Source: CBDIHH01 sp965279095 (lineage in GTDB: Bacteria; Pseudomonadota; Alphaproteobacteria; Caulobacterales; Caulobacteraceae). From it: a stretch of 64,000 bases of DNA. A model generated the notes under the pieces. That model worked only from the letters and a program-made list of their open reading frames with translations. It did not search any database and had not been told where the DNA came from. This document shows, piece by piece, positions 1 to 8,599 of the stretch. The position numbers and the translations under genes are program-made. The stretch's first letter is position 1; every line of letters starts with the position of its first letter. Location of the stretch: positions 558,001 through 622,000 of the forward strand of contig CBDIHH010000007.1 in the NCBI GenBank assembly GCA_965279095.1. The letters run 5' to 3'.

Positions 1-72
1 GGCGAAGATGGGAAGCGCCGCGGCGGGTTCAAGCGTGTATGAGCCGGGCCAGTTGCGATTGCGCCAGCCTCG

Positions 73-1635
73 ATGATCCAGACCGCAGTTCCGCTCACCG
101 AAGGCAGGCGCGCCTTCACCGTCGCCCTGGCCCTGATGCTGGCGATCACCGCCGCGCGCCTTGTCGTGCTGTTCGCGACCCCGGTGGAACTGTATCCCGA
201 CGAAGCCCAGTACTGGGTGTGGTCGCGCGACCTGGCCTGGGGCTATGTGTCCAAGCCGCCCATGGTCGCCTGGCTGATTGCCGGCGCCACCGCCGTCGGC
301 GGCGCGTCCGAGCCCTGGGTGCGCATCGCCTCGGTGCTGCTGCACGGGGCGGCGCCCCTGTTCCTGTTCGACGTCGCCCGCCGGCTGTATGGACCGCGCG
401 AGGCCCTGCTCACCGTCGCCCTCTACAGCCTGATGCCCGGGGTGCAGCTGTCGGCCGGTATCGCCAGCACCGACGCCCCCCTGCTGTTCTGTCTCGCCGG
501 GGCCCTGTGGGCCTATGTCCGCCTGCTGGAGGCGCCGGTGCGGGGCCGGAGGGCGGCGGCGTGGGGCGCGGGGGTCGGGCTGTTCCTGGGTCTGGCCTTC
601 CTGAGCAAATACGCGGCCGCCTATGCCCTTGTCGGCCTGATCGCCCACGCCCTGGCGTGCGAGGACGCCCGTCGGGCGTGGCGGCCGCGAGCCATCGCCG
701 CCGCGGGCCTGGCCCTGGCCGCCCTCGCGGCGCCCAACCTCGGCTGGAACGCGCAACACCAGTTCGCCACCTTCGCCCACACCGCCCGCAACGCCGACTG
801 GAGCGGGACCAGCGTCTTCCATCCAGGCGAGGTGATCGGATTCCTGGCCTCCCAGATCGGCGTGTTCGGGCCGGTCCCGTTCGTGGCGGTCGCCCTGGGG
901 GCGGCGATGGCCGTCCGGCGGCGAGGCGCGCCGGCGGCGGACATCCTGCTGCTGTGCCTGGCCGCCCCGCCCATCCTGGCGGTGACCATCCAGGCGTTGC
1001 TGTCGCGGGCCAACGCCAACTGGGCCTTCACCACCTATGTGCCCGCCTCGGTCCTGGCCGCGGGCCTGCTGGTGCGGTGGGGGGCGCGGCGGTGGGCGGT
1101 GGTCGGACTGACGCTGCAGGGCGTCCTGGCCGCCCTGTTCCTCGCCTGCGTCCTGCAGCCGGCGGTCGCGGACGCCCTGGGGCTGGCCAACAGCCTGAAG
1201 CGGGCCCGCGGCTGGCGCGAGACGGCCGAGGCGGTGCTGGACCGGGCCGCCGCCGATCCCGCCCTCACCGCCGTCGCGGTGGACAACCGGTTTCTCTACA
1301 ACGAGCTGCGCTACTACGGGCGCGACCGGCTGGAGCGGCCCGGCGCCCCACCCCTGCGCATGTGGGTCCGCGAGGCGCGCCCCCTCAACCAGGCGGAGCT
1401 TGCGGCCCCCCTCACCGCGCCGGCGGGGGGACGGGTGCTGGCCATCGGCCGGACGCCGGAGTTCCAGCCGGAATTCATGGCGGACTTCACCCAGGTCCAA
1501 GCGCAGCCGCCCATCCGCGTGCGGCTGGACGCGCGCCGCACGCGCGATCTGGCGGTGTTCGTGGGCGTCGGCCTGCGCCGCCTGCCGCGCGATCCGATCA
1601 CCGGCCTGCCCCCCCAGCCGGGCGGACGGCCATAG
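73..1635 (+). CDS. ArnT/PMT-like glycosyltransferase, family 39
   Basis: 520-aa polytopic inner-membrane protein. The first ~330 residues carry many hydrophobic segments. An acidic YPDEAQYW motif sits in the first periplasmic loop (D43, E44), as in the PMT_2/GT39 fold, where acidic residues near the end of TM1 are catalytic. Members transfer a sugar from a polyprenyl-phosphate donor to lipid A, protein or polysaccharide on the periplasmic side; the acceptor cannot be told here. The C-terminal ~150 residues are soluble. The ATG at 73 lies only 72 bases from the left edge, so its upstream context is unseen. It converges on the OmpA gene; only the OmpA terminator separates them. Family assignment is firm, substrate unknown. 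Confidence 0.85.
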   Translation: MIQTAVPLTEGRRAFTVALALMLAITAARLVVLFATPVELYPDEAQYWVWSRDLAWGYVSKPPMVAWLIAGATAVGGASEPWVRIASVLLHGAAPLFLFDVARRLYGPREALLTVALYSLMPGVQLSAGIASTDAPLLFCLAGALWAYVRLLEAPVRGRRAAAWGAGVGLFLGLAFLSKYAAAYALVGLIAHALACEDARRAWRPRAIAAAGLALAALAAPNLGWNAQHQFATFAHTARNADWSGTSVFHPGEVIGFLASQIGVFGPVPFVAVALGAAMAVRRRGAPAADILLLCLAAPPILAVTIQALLSRANANWAFTTYVPASVLAAGLLVRWGARRWAVVGLTLQGVLAALFLACVLQPAVADALGLANSLKRARGWRETAEAVLDRAAADPALTAVAVDNRFLYNELRYYGRDRLERPGAPPLRMWVREARPLNQAELAAPLTAPAGGRVLAIGRTPEFQPEFMADFTQVQAQPPIRVRLDARRTRDLAVFVGVGLRRLPRDPITGLPPQPGGRP

Positions 1636-1665
1636 AAAAAGGAGCCCGGCTCGCGCCGGGCTCCT
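1636..1665 (-). terminator. Intrinsic terminator of the OmpA gene
   Basis: A perfect 11-bp stem (1640-1650 with 1655-1665, AGGAGCCCGGC and its complement) has a 4-nt loop. On the minus strand it is followed by five T (A-run at 1636-1640). It lies 31 bases past the OmpA stop and directly abuts the stop codon of the convergent glycosyltransferase, so it may serve both genes. It is a textbook Rho-independent signal for the minus strand. Confidence 0.85.
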
Positions 1666-1696
1666 CGTCCTTGTCATCGCCGTTGGGCGATCGGGA

Positions 1697-2797
1697 TCAG
1701 AAGTTGATCCCGATGGTGGCGCGACGGTTCAGGGGCTCCTTCACCCCGTCGCCGGTGGCGACAGCCGGTTCGGCCTCACCCTTCCAGTCGACCGCCAGGT
1801 TGGTCTGGGCGACGCCCATTCCCACCAGGCCGTCGGCGACCGCCTTGGCGCGGCGCTCGGACAGACGGACATTGTAGGCGGCCGAGCCGGAGGTGTCGGC
1901 GTGGCCGACGACCACGACCCGAGTGGCGTTGCCGCCCTTGGCGTAGTCAGCCGCCTGCTGGACCACCTGCTGCGCTTCCGGCGTCAGGACGAACTGGTCA
2001 AACGGGAAGTAGACCACGAACTCACGCGCCTCGTAGGCCACCGGCGCCGGGGGCGGCGGGGGCGGGGGCGGCGGGGGCGGAGGGGGCGGCGGCGGGGGCG
2101 GGGGGGGAGGGGGCGGCGGCGAGGCGAAGGAATAGCGCAGGCCGACCGTCACCGAATTGTCCTCGTAGTCCGACTTCACCGAGCCCAGGGGCGCGGCGCC
2201 CGTGCGCAGGCTGTAGTCGAGGTCGTCGGACTTGAAGTAGCGGTAGGTGAAGTCGACGTTGAGCCGGTCGGTCGCCCGCCAGGCCACGCCGGCGATCGCC
2301 TGATAGGCGAAGCCGCTGTCGTCGTCGTCGACGTTCAGCACCGGGTTGGGCGCCAGCGGGATCGTGCCGCGGGCGTTGAGGTTGGCGAAGGCGCCGCCGG
2401 CGCCGAGGCCTACGTAGGGGTTCAGGCGGGCGTCGGGCAGGAAGTCGTAGATGACATTGCCCATCACCGACCAGACCTGCAGGTCGCCGTCCACGGCCGC
2501 CAGGCGCGAGCCGCCGACGTTGATCGACGAGATGTCGCCGCCGCGATAGCCGCCCTCGAGTTCGAAGCGCCAGTGGGGCGTGGCTTGGTATCCCATCCGC
2601 GCGAAGCCGGCGAAGTCGTCGTCCTGCTCGGCGCTGAAGGTCCCGGTCAGGCCAGGAAGGGTTCCCGTCGCTTCCAGGTCTTGGGGCGCGTGCCAGCCCA
2701 GGTCCAGGGCGCCATACCAGCCCGTATCTTGGGCGCTGGCGCCCGTGGCGGCAAAGGCGGCGGCCATGGCCGCGCCCGCCAGAAGTTTCATTTTCAT
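1697..2797 (-). CDS. OmpA-family outer-membrane porin with polyproline linker
   Basis: 366 aa. A signal peptide ends at GASA-QD (about residue 22). An N-terminal eight-strand-type beta-barrel (residues ~23-225) has alternating aromatic strands and the OmpW/OmpA-like GWYGALDLGW opening. A run of 24 consecutive prolines (residues 227-250) follows, then a C-terminal OmpA peptidoglycan-binding domain (~258-366) with GHADTSGS...NVRLSERRA and a terminal NRRA. The product anchors the outer membrane to peptidoglycan. The linker replaces the shorter Pro/Ala hinge of enterobacterial OmpA. The first 14 prolines after the barrel use mixed CCG/CCC/CCT codons, so the tract is not a pure nucleotide repeat. 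Monocistronic, with its own terminator. Confidence 0.93.
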   Translation of the reverse strand: MKMKLLAGAAMAAAFAATGASAQDTGWYGALDLGWHAPQDLEATGTLPGLTGTFSAEQDDDFAGFARMGYQATPHWRFELEGGYRGGDISSINVGGSRLAAVDGDLQVWSVMGNVIYDFLPDARLNPYVGLGAGGAFANLNARGTIPLAPNPVLNVDDDDSGFAYQAIAGVAWRATDRLNVDFTYRYFKSDDLDYSLRTGAAPLGSVKSDYEDNSVTVGLRYSFASPPPPPPPPPPPPPPPPPPPPPPPPAPVAYEAREFVVYFPFDQFVLTPEAQQVVQQAADYAKGGNATRVVVVGHADTSGSAAYNVRLSERRAKAVADGLVGMGVAQTNLAVDWKGEAEPAVATGDGVKEPLNRRATIGINF

Positions 2798-3051
2798 AGG
2801 TCTAGAGCCTCTCTGCCCTCTGCCCGGTCAACGCACCGGACGGTGCAGCAATGCGCGACGACGGCGTTCGGGTGTGGCTGATAGGCAACAGGCGGGCGTG
2901 ATGTGTCGCCGGGCCGCAGGGTTATCGCACGTTTAGCGATAGTGAACGGGGATGAGATGACGGCGAATTCCCCGTCAAATCAATGCGCTTGAGGGCACCT
3001 GCCGCCGCCGCGCCGACCCGGCGATCTCCCCGGGAACCGCTGCCGCGCGCC
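2798..3051. other. Intergenic region upstream of the OmpA gene
   Basis: About 300 bases lie between the OmpA start and the ABC permease stop. The OmpA-proximal part holds an AGAGAGG ribosome-binding site about 10 bases from the start codon and probably the promoter, but no convincing -35/-10 pair could be chosen. The distal end holds the efflux operon terminator (listed separately). No further coding potential was seen. Confidence 0.5.
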
Positions 3052-3098
3052 AAAAAAAATCGCGGCGGCCCGCGTCGGTCGCCCGCGCGATCCGCCGC
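3052..3098 (-). terminator. Intrinsic terminator of the TetR-HlyD-ABC operon
   Basis: It starts immediately after the permease stop codon on the minus strand. GCGGCGG (3092-3098, read in reverse) pairs with CCGCCGC (3062-3068), with a further GC-rich inner stem. Eight T follow (A-run at 3052-3059). Confidence 0.75.
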
Positions 3099-4241
3099 TC
3101 AGTCGAGGGTCGTGCGATACCGCGCCATGGCCAGGCTGGCGACGATCGCCACGAACACGGCCAGGGCCGCCAGGCTGGCGGCCGACTCCCCGAGGCCCTG
3201 GCCCTTGAGCAGGGACCCGCGCACCACCCGCAGGAAATGGGTCACCGGCAGGGCCGTGCCGATGGCCTGGGCCCACAGGGGCATCCCCTTGAATGGAAAA
3301 GCGAAACCCGAGAGCAGAATAGACGGCAGCATGTAGAAGAACGACATCTGCATGGCCTGAAGCTGGCTCCGGGCCACCGTCGAGATGAGGAAGCCGAGGG
3401 ACAGGCTGCCGAGAATGAACAGGAAAACGCCCAGGGCGAGGGCCCCCCAGCCGCCGATCATGGGCACCCCGAAAAGCCCCCTCGCCAGGGTCAGGACCAC
3501 GGCGGTCTGGATCAGGCCGATGCCCACATAGGGCGCCAGCTTGCCGACCATCACCTCCAGGGGCCGCACCGGCGTGGCCAGCAGGCTCTCCATCGTGCCC
3601 CGCTCGCGCTCCCGGGTCACCCCCAGGGAGGTCATCATCACCAGGGTCAGGGTGAGGATGATGCCGAGCAGGCCAGGCACGATGTTATAGGCGGTGATCG
3701 TCTCTGGATTGTATTTGCGGTGCACGACCACCTCGAACGGCGCCGACACGGGGGTGTTGCCGTTCTGTACTCCCAGGGCGCCGTCCAGGTCATGGGTCAG
3801 GGCCGAGCGGGGCAGCTCCGCCAGGGCGGCCAGGGCGCTCCCGGTGGCCGCCGGGTCGGACGCGTCGGCCTCCACCAGGATCTGCGCCCCGTCGCGGCGC
3901 ACCACCCGGCGGGTGAAATCCTGAGGGATGGTGATGGCGAACTGCACCCGCCCCAGGGCCATTTCGCGGTCCATCTCGGCCGGGCTGCGGGCGACGAAGA
4001 CCACGTCGAAATAGCTCGACGCCTTCAGCGCCGACAGCACCGACCGCGAGAAGCCCCCCTGGTCCTGGACGAAGACGGCGGCGGGCAGGTGCTTGGGGTC
4101 GTTATTGATCGCATAGCCGAACAGCAGCAGCTGGATGATGGGGATCAGCAGCAGCATGGCGTAGGTCAGCCGGTCGCGGCTGAGCTGGGTGAACTCCTTG
4201 GCCAGGATGGCTAGCACCCGCAGGGGCGAGAACCCCGTCAC
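3099..4241 (-). CDS. ABC-2 type transporter permease (YbhR/YhhJ-like)
   Basis: 380 aa. One N-terminal membrane segment (around LLLIPIIQLLLFGYA) is followed by a long extracytoplasmic domain (residues ~50-175). Five membrane segments then occupy the C-terminal half, with the family signature TRERERGTMESLLATPVRP. This is the usual ABC2 drug/lipid exporter layout. The GTG start overlaps the ATPase stop as GTGA, so translation is coupled. Together with the ATPase and HlyD-type adaptor it would form a tripartite-like efflux pump. Only one permease is present, where the E. coli ybh/yhi systems have two, so it may homodimerise. Substrate unknown. Confidence 0.9.
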   Translation of the reverse strand: MTGFSPLRVLAILAKEFTQLSRDRLTYAMLLLIPIIQLLLFGYAINNDPKHLPAAVFVQDQGGFSRSVLSALKASSYFDVVFVARSPAEMDREMALGRVQFAITIPQDFTRRVVRRDGAQILVEADASDPAATGSALAALAELPRSALTHDLDGALGVQNGNTPVSAPFEVVVHRKYNPETITAYNIVPGLLGIILTLTLVMMTSLGVTRERERGTMESLLATPVRPLEVMVGKLAPYVGIGLIQTAVVLTLARGLFGVPMIGGWGALALGVFLFILGSLSLGFLISTVARSQLQAMQMSFFYMLPSILLSGFAFPFKGMPLWAQAIGTALPVTHFLRVVRGSLLKGQGLGESAASLAALAVFVAIVASLAMARYRTTLD

Positions 4242-5179
4242 GCGAAATTGTCCTGGGCGGCGCCCATCAGCTGGATGAACACGTCCTCGAGGGTCGGCGA
4301 CACCTCGGCCCAGGTGAACGGCGGGCGCCGCCAGGGAGCCACCGCCGCCTCCAGCGCCGCCCGGTCGACCCCGGACACATGCACGGCGCGGCCGAAGGGC
4401 GCGGCCATCTGCACCCCCGGGGCGGCGGCCAGGGCGCCGGCGAGCCGGTCCGCCCCCTCCCCCTCGCCCCGCAGGGTGACAAGGCCGGAGTCGGCGATCA
4501 CCGCGTCCGCCGTGCCCCGGGCGATCAGCCGGCCGTAGACGATATAGGCGATGTCATGGCAGCGCTCGGCCTCGTCCATGTAGTGGGTCGACACCAGCAC
4601 GGTGATGCCCTCGGCCGAGAGGGCGTGGATCTCGTCCCAGAAGTCGCGCCGGGCCTTGGGATCGACCCCGGCGGTGGGCTCGTCCAGCAGCAGCAGCCGC
4701 GGCGCGTGCAGGACGCAGGCGGCCAGGGCCAGGCGCTGCTTCCAGCCGCCGGACAGGGCGCCGGCCATCTGCCGCCGCCGGCTGGCGAGGCCCAGCCGGT
4801 CCAGCGCCCGCGTCACCCGCGCCCCGCGATCATCCAGGCCGTAGACCCGGGCCACGAACAGCAAATTCTCCTCGAGGCTGAGGTCCTCGTAGAGGCTGAA
4901 CCTCTGGGTCATGTAGCCGGTCTGGCGCTTGATCAGCGAAGCCTGCCGCAGGATGTCGAGACCCAGGCAGGTTCCCTCGCCCGAATCCGGCCGCAGCAGG
5001 CCGCAGAGCATGCGCAGGGTGGTGGTCTTGCCTGAGCCGTTGGGGCCAAGGAAGCCGGTGATACGGCCGGGCCGCACCTGGATGGAGACGTCGCGCACCA
5101 CCCGCTTGTCGCCGAAGCTCTTGTTCAGCCCGCGCACGTCGATCGCCAACGCCTCCGCGGCGGCATCGGCGACGGTCAC
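4238..5179 (-). CDS. ABC transporter ATP-binding protein
   Basis: 313 aa, a single nucleotide-binding domain: Walker A GPNGSGKTT at residues 45-53, signature LSGGWKQRLALA, Walker B LLLLDEPTAGVD, and a His switch in LVSTHYMDEAERC. A C-terminal regulatory tail typical of CcmA/YbhF-type ATPases follows. It energises the downstream permease. The open frame extends far upstream in the same phase, but the family N-terminus (DVRGLNKSFG) and the GTGA overlap with the HlyD stop (5176-5179) fix the GTG start used here. Second structural gene of a four-gene operon. Confidence 0.92.
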   Translation of the reverse strand: MTVADAAAEALAIDVRGLNKSFGDKRVVRDVSIQVRPGRITGFLGPNGSGKTTTLRMLCGLLRPDSGEGTCLGLDILRQASLIKRQTGYMTQRFSLYEDLSLEENLLFVARVYGLDDRGARVTRALDRLGLASRRRQMAGALSGGWKQRLALAACVLHAPRLLLLDEPTAGVDPKARRDFWDEIHALSAEGITVLVSTHYMDEAERCHDIAYIVYGRLIARGTADAVIADSGLVTLRGEGEGADRLAGALAAAPGVQMAAPFGRAVHVSGVDRAALEAAVAPWRRPPFTWAEVSPTLEDVFIQLMGAAQDNFA

Positions 5180-6165
5180 CGGCCGGCCCCGGCCCGCAGG
5201 GGCTGCACATCCACCGGCTGGCCGGGCGCGAGGCCCGCCGGGGCCGTGGGCTGCGCCTCCACCAGGAACACCAGCCGGTCGCGGGTCTTGCGGCTGTAGA
5301 TCACCGGCGGCGTGAACTCCGGGCGGGGGCTGACATAGCTGATGCGCGCCGTGAGCCCCTGGGCGCAGCCGTCGCAGGAGAATTCGATGGTCCGGCCGGG
5401 GCGATACAGCGGCAGCTGCCCCTCGGCCACATAGAAGCGCACCTTGACCCGGTCGTCCGGCAGCAGGCTGACCACCGGCTGGTTGGCCGCGGCCCATTCG
5501 CCGGGCTGGAAGAAGACCTGCTCCACCCGCCCGGCCCCCGGCGCGCGCGGGGCCAGGTCCCCCTGCCGGCTGGCCGCCTCGGCCAGGGCGCCCTCGGCCG
5601 AGGCCACCGAATAGTCGGCCGCGCGCACCTGGTCGGCCCGGGCGCCCAGCTGGCCGACCGCGCGCTGGCGCTCCAGGGCGGTGACATTGGCGGCGGCGGT
5701 GTCGAAGGCGGCCTGGGCCTGGTCCAGCCGGGCGCGGGCGTAGAAGCCGCGGGCGTAGAGGGCGCGCACCCGCCCCAGGTCGGCCGCCGCCTGGGCCTGC
5801 TGGGCCTGGGCCGCGGCGCGCTGGGCGTCCAGCACCGACAGCTCGGCCGGCCGCTGGCCCTTGCGCAGATCCTCCGCCTGGGCCCGGGCCTGGGCCACCC
5901 CGGCGGCGGCGCGGGCGGTGACGGCGGCGGCGGGGGCGGCGTTCAGGGCGAACAGCGGGGCCCCGGCGGCCACCCGCTGCCCCTGGACCACCCACACCCG
6001 CGCCACGGAGGCGGACACCGGCGCCGACAGATACAGGGGATCGGCCTCGACATAGCCCGACAGCACGGGCGCATCCTCGGCCCTCGGCCGCCACGCCGCC
6101 CAGGCGCCAGCGGCGACAACGCAGGCGAGCACGCCCGCGGCGATGAGGCGCCTACGCCGGTCCAT
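5176..6165 (-). CDS. HlyD/EmrA-type membrane-fusion adaptor protein
   Basis: 329 aa. A single N-terminal membrane anchor (LIAAGVLACVVAAGAWAAW) precedes a split biotinyl-lipoyl domain (SGYVEADPLYLSAPVSASV ... PGAGRVEQVFFQPGEWAAAN). Between these lies an alanine/glutamine-rich alpha-helical hairpin (~residues 75-215), with beta-barrel elements at the end. It bridges the ABC pump to the cell envelope. The ATG at 6165 is chosen because GGAGGT lies five bases upstream; it overlaps the end of the TetR gene by 14 bases. The hairpin is short, as in the YhiI/YbhG group. Confidence 0.9.
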   Translation of the reverse strand: MDRRRRLIAAGVLACVVAAGAWAAWRPRAEDAPVLSGYVEADPLYLSAPVSASVARVWVVQGQRVAAGAPLFALNAAPAAAVTARAAAGVAQARAQAEDLRKGQRPAELSVLDAQRAAAQAQQAQAAADLGRVRALYARGFYARARLDQAQAAFDTAAANVTALERQRAVGQLGARADQVRAADYSVASAEGALAEAASRQGDLAPRAPGAGRVEQVFFQPGEWAAANQPVVSLLPDDRVKVRFYVAEGQLPLYRPGRTIEFSCDGCAQGLTARISYVSPRPEFTPPVIYSRKTRDRLVFLVEAQPTAPAGLAPGQPVDVQPLRAGAGR

Positions 6166-6802
6166 GGCTGACCTCCGATGCGTCCGGGGCCATGCCTCGG
6201 GCCATGGTGCGGGCATGCTGGGCCAGCAGGGCCTCCACCGCGACGGGCTCGGCGCCCACGGGGACGAACACCTCGGCCCACAGGGCCGACACCGCCACCG
6301 GGCTGACCAGCTGGATGGCGAACAGGCGCGGATCGCCGGCCCGCACCTCCCCCCGCGCCTGGGCCCGCTCGATCACCGACACCATGGCGCCCAGCACCCG
6401 CGAGACCACCGCCTCGTGCCACACCCGCGCCAGGTCGGGAAAGTTGCGTGACTCGCCGATGACCATCTTGGCCACCGCCCCCACCTGGCCCTTGCCGATC
6501 ACCGCGGCGATGCGGGCGAACAGGGCCTCCACCAGGATCGGGAACGGGCCGTCGAAGGCCAGCAGCCCCTGGCGGGCCCCCTCCATCTCCGGCGCCACCG
6601 CCTCACGCACCACCGCGCGGAACAGGTCGGTCTTGGTCTCGAAATACAGGTAGAGGGCGCCCTTGCTGACCCCCGCGCGGGCGGCGATGTCGTCCAGCCG
6701 GGCGGCGGCGAAGCCCTTCTCGGCGAACACCGCCAGCGCCGCCGCGACGATCTCCCCCGGCCGCGCCGTCTTGCGCCTGCGCCACTTCGGCTCGACCGTC
6801 AT
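6152..6802 (-). CDS. TetR-family transcriptional repressor of the efflux operon
   Basis: 216 aa. The N-terminal helix-turn-helix is typical of TetR (AGVSKGALYLYFETKTDLF) and follows a basic leader (PKWRRRKTARPGEI). The C-terminal ligand/dimer domain is variable, with a TetR_C-like FPDLARVWHEAVVSRV segment. It is the first gene of the HlyD-ABC operon and is preceded by a perfect 26-bp palindrome that is almost certainly its own operator, implying autorepression and drug-induced release. A GTG at 6808 is an alternative start; ATG 6802 is preferred because GGGG lies at a proper distance. Confidence 0.92.
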   Translation of the reverse strand: MTVEPKWRRRKTARPGEIVAAALAVFAEKGFAAARLDDIAARAGVSKGALYLYFETKTDLFRAVVREAVAPEMEGARQGLLAFDGPFPILVEALFARIAAVIGKGQVGAVAKMVIGESRNFPDLARVWHEAVVSRVLGAMVSVIERAQARGEVRAGDPRLFAIQLVSPVAVSALWAEVFVPVGAEPVAVEALLAQHARTMARGMAPDASEVSHGPA

Positions 6803-6814
6803 GGACACGCCCCG

Positions 6815-6840
6815 TATATAACTGACCGGTCAGTTATATA
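6815..6840. promoter_or_regulatory. TetR operator: perfect 26-bp palindrome
   Basis: Perfect dyad centred between 6827 and 6828, half-site TATATAACTGACC. The core ACTGACCGGTCAGT matches the style of operators bound by TetR-family proteins. It ends 12 bases before the repressor start codon, so a bound repressor would block the promoter, and the flanking TATATA may itself be the -10 element. The palindrome is seen; its function is inferred from position. Confidence 0.8.
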
Positions 6841-6878
6841 GCGGGCGCCCCCGTCGCGCAACGCCCGGACACGGCCCC

Positions 6879-6907
6879 TTGCGGAAACAACGCCCCGTCG
6901 CTAGGTT
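6879..6907 (+). promoter_or_regulatory. Probable sigma-70 promoter of tRNA-Ser
   Basis: TTGCGG (6879-6884), a 17-base spacer, then TAGGTT (6902-6907). Transcription would start near 6914, about 28 bases before the mature tRNA 5' end. A partial consensus match only; the position is right for a tRNA promoter. Confidence 0.4.
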
Positions 6908-6941
6908 CCGCGCCCTACTCGATACCTGGCGCAAGCCCTTA

Positions 6942-7031
<90 letters not shown>

Positions 7032-7100
7032 TAAGCCCCACCGATAACGCTCCATCTGGCGCCCAGACCTAGGGCCCCGTGAGCGCAGGCCGCCCCCGTC

Positions 7101-8372
7101 CTACGCCCGCGCCGCGGGTCGGACGAGGACCGCGCCTGCCCCGATCAGGCACGTCAGGGCGAAGACGGAGAAGTAGGCCGGGCGGCCCCAGTGCAGGCCC
7201 ATCAGCACCCCGCCCAGCAGGGGGCCGGCGATGGCGCCGATGCGGCCGACGCTGATCATGAAGCCGACCCCCGTGGCCCGCATCTCCGGGGGATAGAAGC
7301 GCGCCGTGACGATCACCATCCCCGTATAGCTGGCCTGGGAGACCAGCATCGCCAGGCCCGCCGCGCTGAGCAGTAGAAGGGCGTCCGAGCCCACGGTGGC
7401 GAACATGATCAGGCAGGCCGCGGTGAGGGCGAAGGCCAGGCTGGTCAGCCGGCGGCTGTCGAACCGCACGGACAGGAAGCCGATGGCGAGGGCGCCGAGG
7501 GCGGAGCCGGCGCCGGTCACCATGCCGCTGGAGATCGCAGTCCGCTCGGACAGCCCCGCCGCCACCAGCACCTGCGGGGTCCAGCTGGTCAGGAAATAGC
7601 TGGTGAAATAGTAGGCGAACGACACCACCCACAAAAGCAGGGTCGGCGCCAGATACTGACGGCTGACGAAGTGGCGCAAGGCGCCCGCTCGCCGCCCCTC
7701 CCCCCCGCCCCGGGCCGGCAGGGCGGCCAGCGCGGGCTCGCCCAGGCGGCGCAGCAGGCGATTGGCCCGCGCCAGGGCGCCGCGGGGCTGGCGGCTGAGC
7801 AGGAAGCTGAGGGACTCCGGCAGCAGGACGATGCTCAGCAGCGCCATGGCCGCGGTGATCAGCCCCGACACCACGAAGATGCCGCGCCAGCCCAGGGGAC
7901 CCATGACCGCCGTCGCCGTGGCCGCCCCCACCACCGCCCCGAGGGCATAGCCCACGTGGCCGATGGACAGGAATACGTTGCCCACCCGGCCAGGGGCGTA
8001 TTCGATCATCATCACATTGAGGGTGGGCACCAGGGCGCCGACCCCGACGCCGGCCGCGAAGCGCAGGACGATGAGGGCGGGGGCCGTGTCGACGGTGGCG
8101 ATCAGGAGCATGGAGGCCGCGACCTCCGCCAGGGCGACGATCATCACGATGCGGCGTCCGAACCGGTCCGCCAGGGCGGCCACGAGGGACGCGCCGACCG
8201 CCAGGCCCAGGGTCCCGGCGCTGAGAACCAGGCCCATGGTCGCGGGACTGAGGCCCCACTCGCGCATGAGCATGGGGGCCGCGTAGGCGATGGAGGCGAT
8301 GTCCATGCCGTCGCAGATGTAGATCAGGAGGCAGAAGCCAATGGTGACCAGGCGCCAGGCTTTCATTGTCAT
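7101..8372 (-). CDS. MFS transporter, aromatic-acid:H+ symporter type
   Basis: 423 aa with 12 predicted membrane segments and a central cytoplasmic loop after TM6. The opening YICDGMDIASIAYAAP and the loop 2-3 motif ALADRFGRR are typical of the AAHS (PcaK/BenK) branch, which imports benzoate-type acids with protons. A second start codon sits two codons inside (8366). It is divergent from the flavin monooxygenase gene, which fits an uptake-plus-oxidation pair, but the substrate cannot be named. A related MFS gene occurs at 26866-28206. Confidence 0.85.
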   Translation of the reverse strand: MTMKAWRLVTIGFCLLIYICDGMDIASIAYAAPMLMREWGLSPATMGLVLSAGTLGLAVGASLVAALADRFGRRIVMIVALAEVAASMLLIATVDTAPALIVLRFAAGVGVGALVPTLNVMMIEYAPGRVGNVFLSIGHVGYALGAVVGAATATAVMGPLGWRGIFVVSGLITAAMALLSIVLLPESLSFLLSRQPRGALARANRLLRRLGEPALAALPARGGGEGRRAGALRHFVSRQYLAPTLLLWVVSFAYYFTSYFLTSWTPQVLVAAGLSERTAISSGMVTGAGSALGALAIGFLSVRFDSRRLTSLAFALTAACLIMFATVGSDALLLLSAAGLAMLVSQASYTGMVIVTARFYPPEMRATGVGFMISVGRIGAIAGPLLGGVLMGLHWGRPAYFSVFALTCLIGAGAVLVRPAARA

Positions 8373-8443
8373 CCGCCTCGCGCGCTATGGCCTGGCCGCG
8401 CCGGCGGGGCGCCTGCGGCCCCATCGTATCGACCGGGCATGGG

Positions 8444-8457
8444 CCATGCGCGCATGG
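8444..8457. promoter_or_regulatory. Palindrome between divergent MFS and monooxygenase genes
   Basis: CCATGCGCGCATGG is a perfect 14-bp dyad, with an overlapping GCATGGGCCATGC just to its left. It sits in the 227-bp divergent intergenic space, where a shared regulator could bind. GC-rich palindromes can arise by chance, so confidence is low. Confidence 0.3.
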
Positions 8458-8599
8458 GACGGCGAGCAGGTCCAGGGAACCCCGGTGGGCTCGCGCCGAA
8501 CTTCAGCGGCTGAAAAGCGAGGCGACATTTCCTGTTCAGCCGTGCGCGGTCGCCCCACCGGGTCTACCGCAATCGGACGATGGCGCGAGGGATGGCAGG

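Noticed and set aside
39..1877. A 612-codon frame overlapping the GT39 gene
   Set aside because: It is an arginine/glycine/proline-rich shadow in another phase; the GT39 frame carries the DEAQYW motif and membrane helices.
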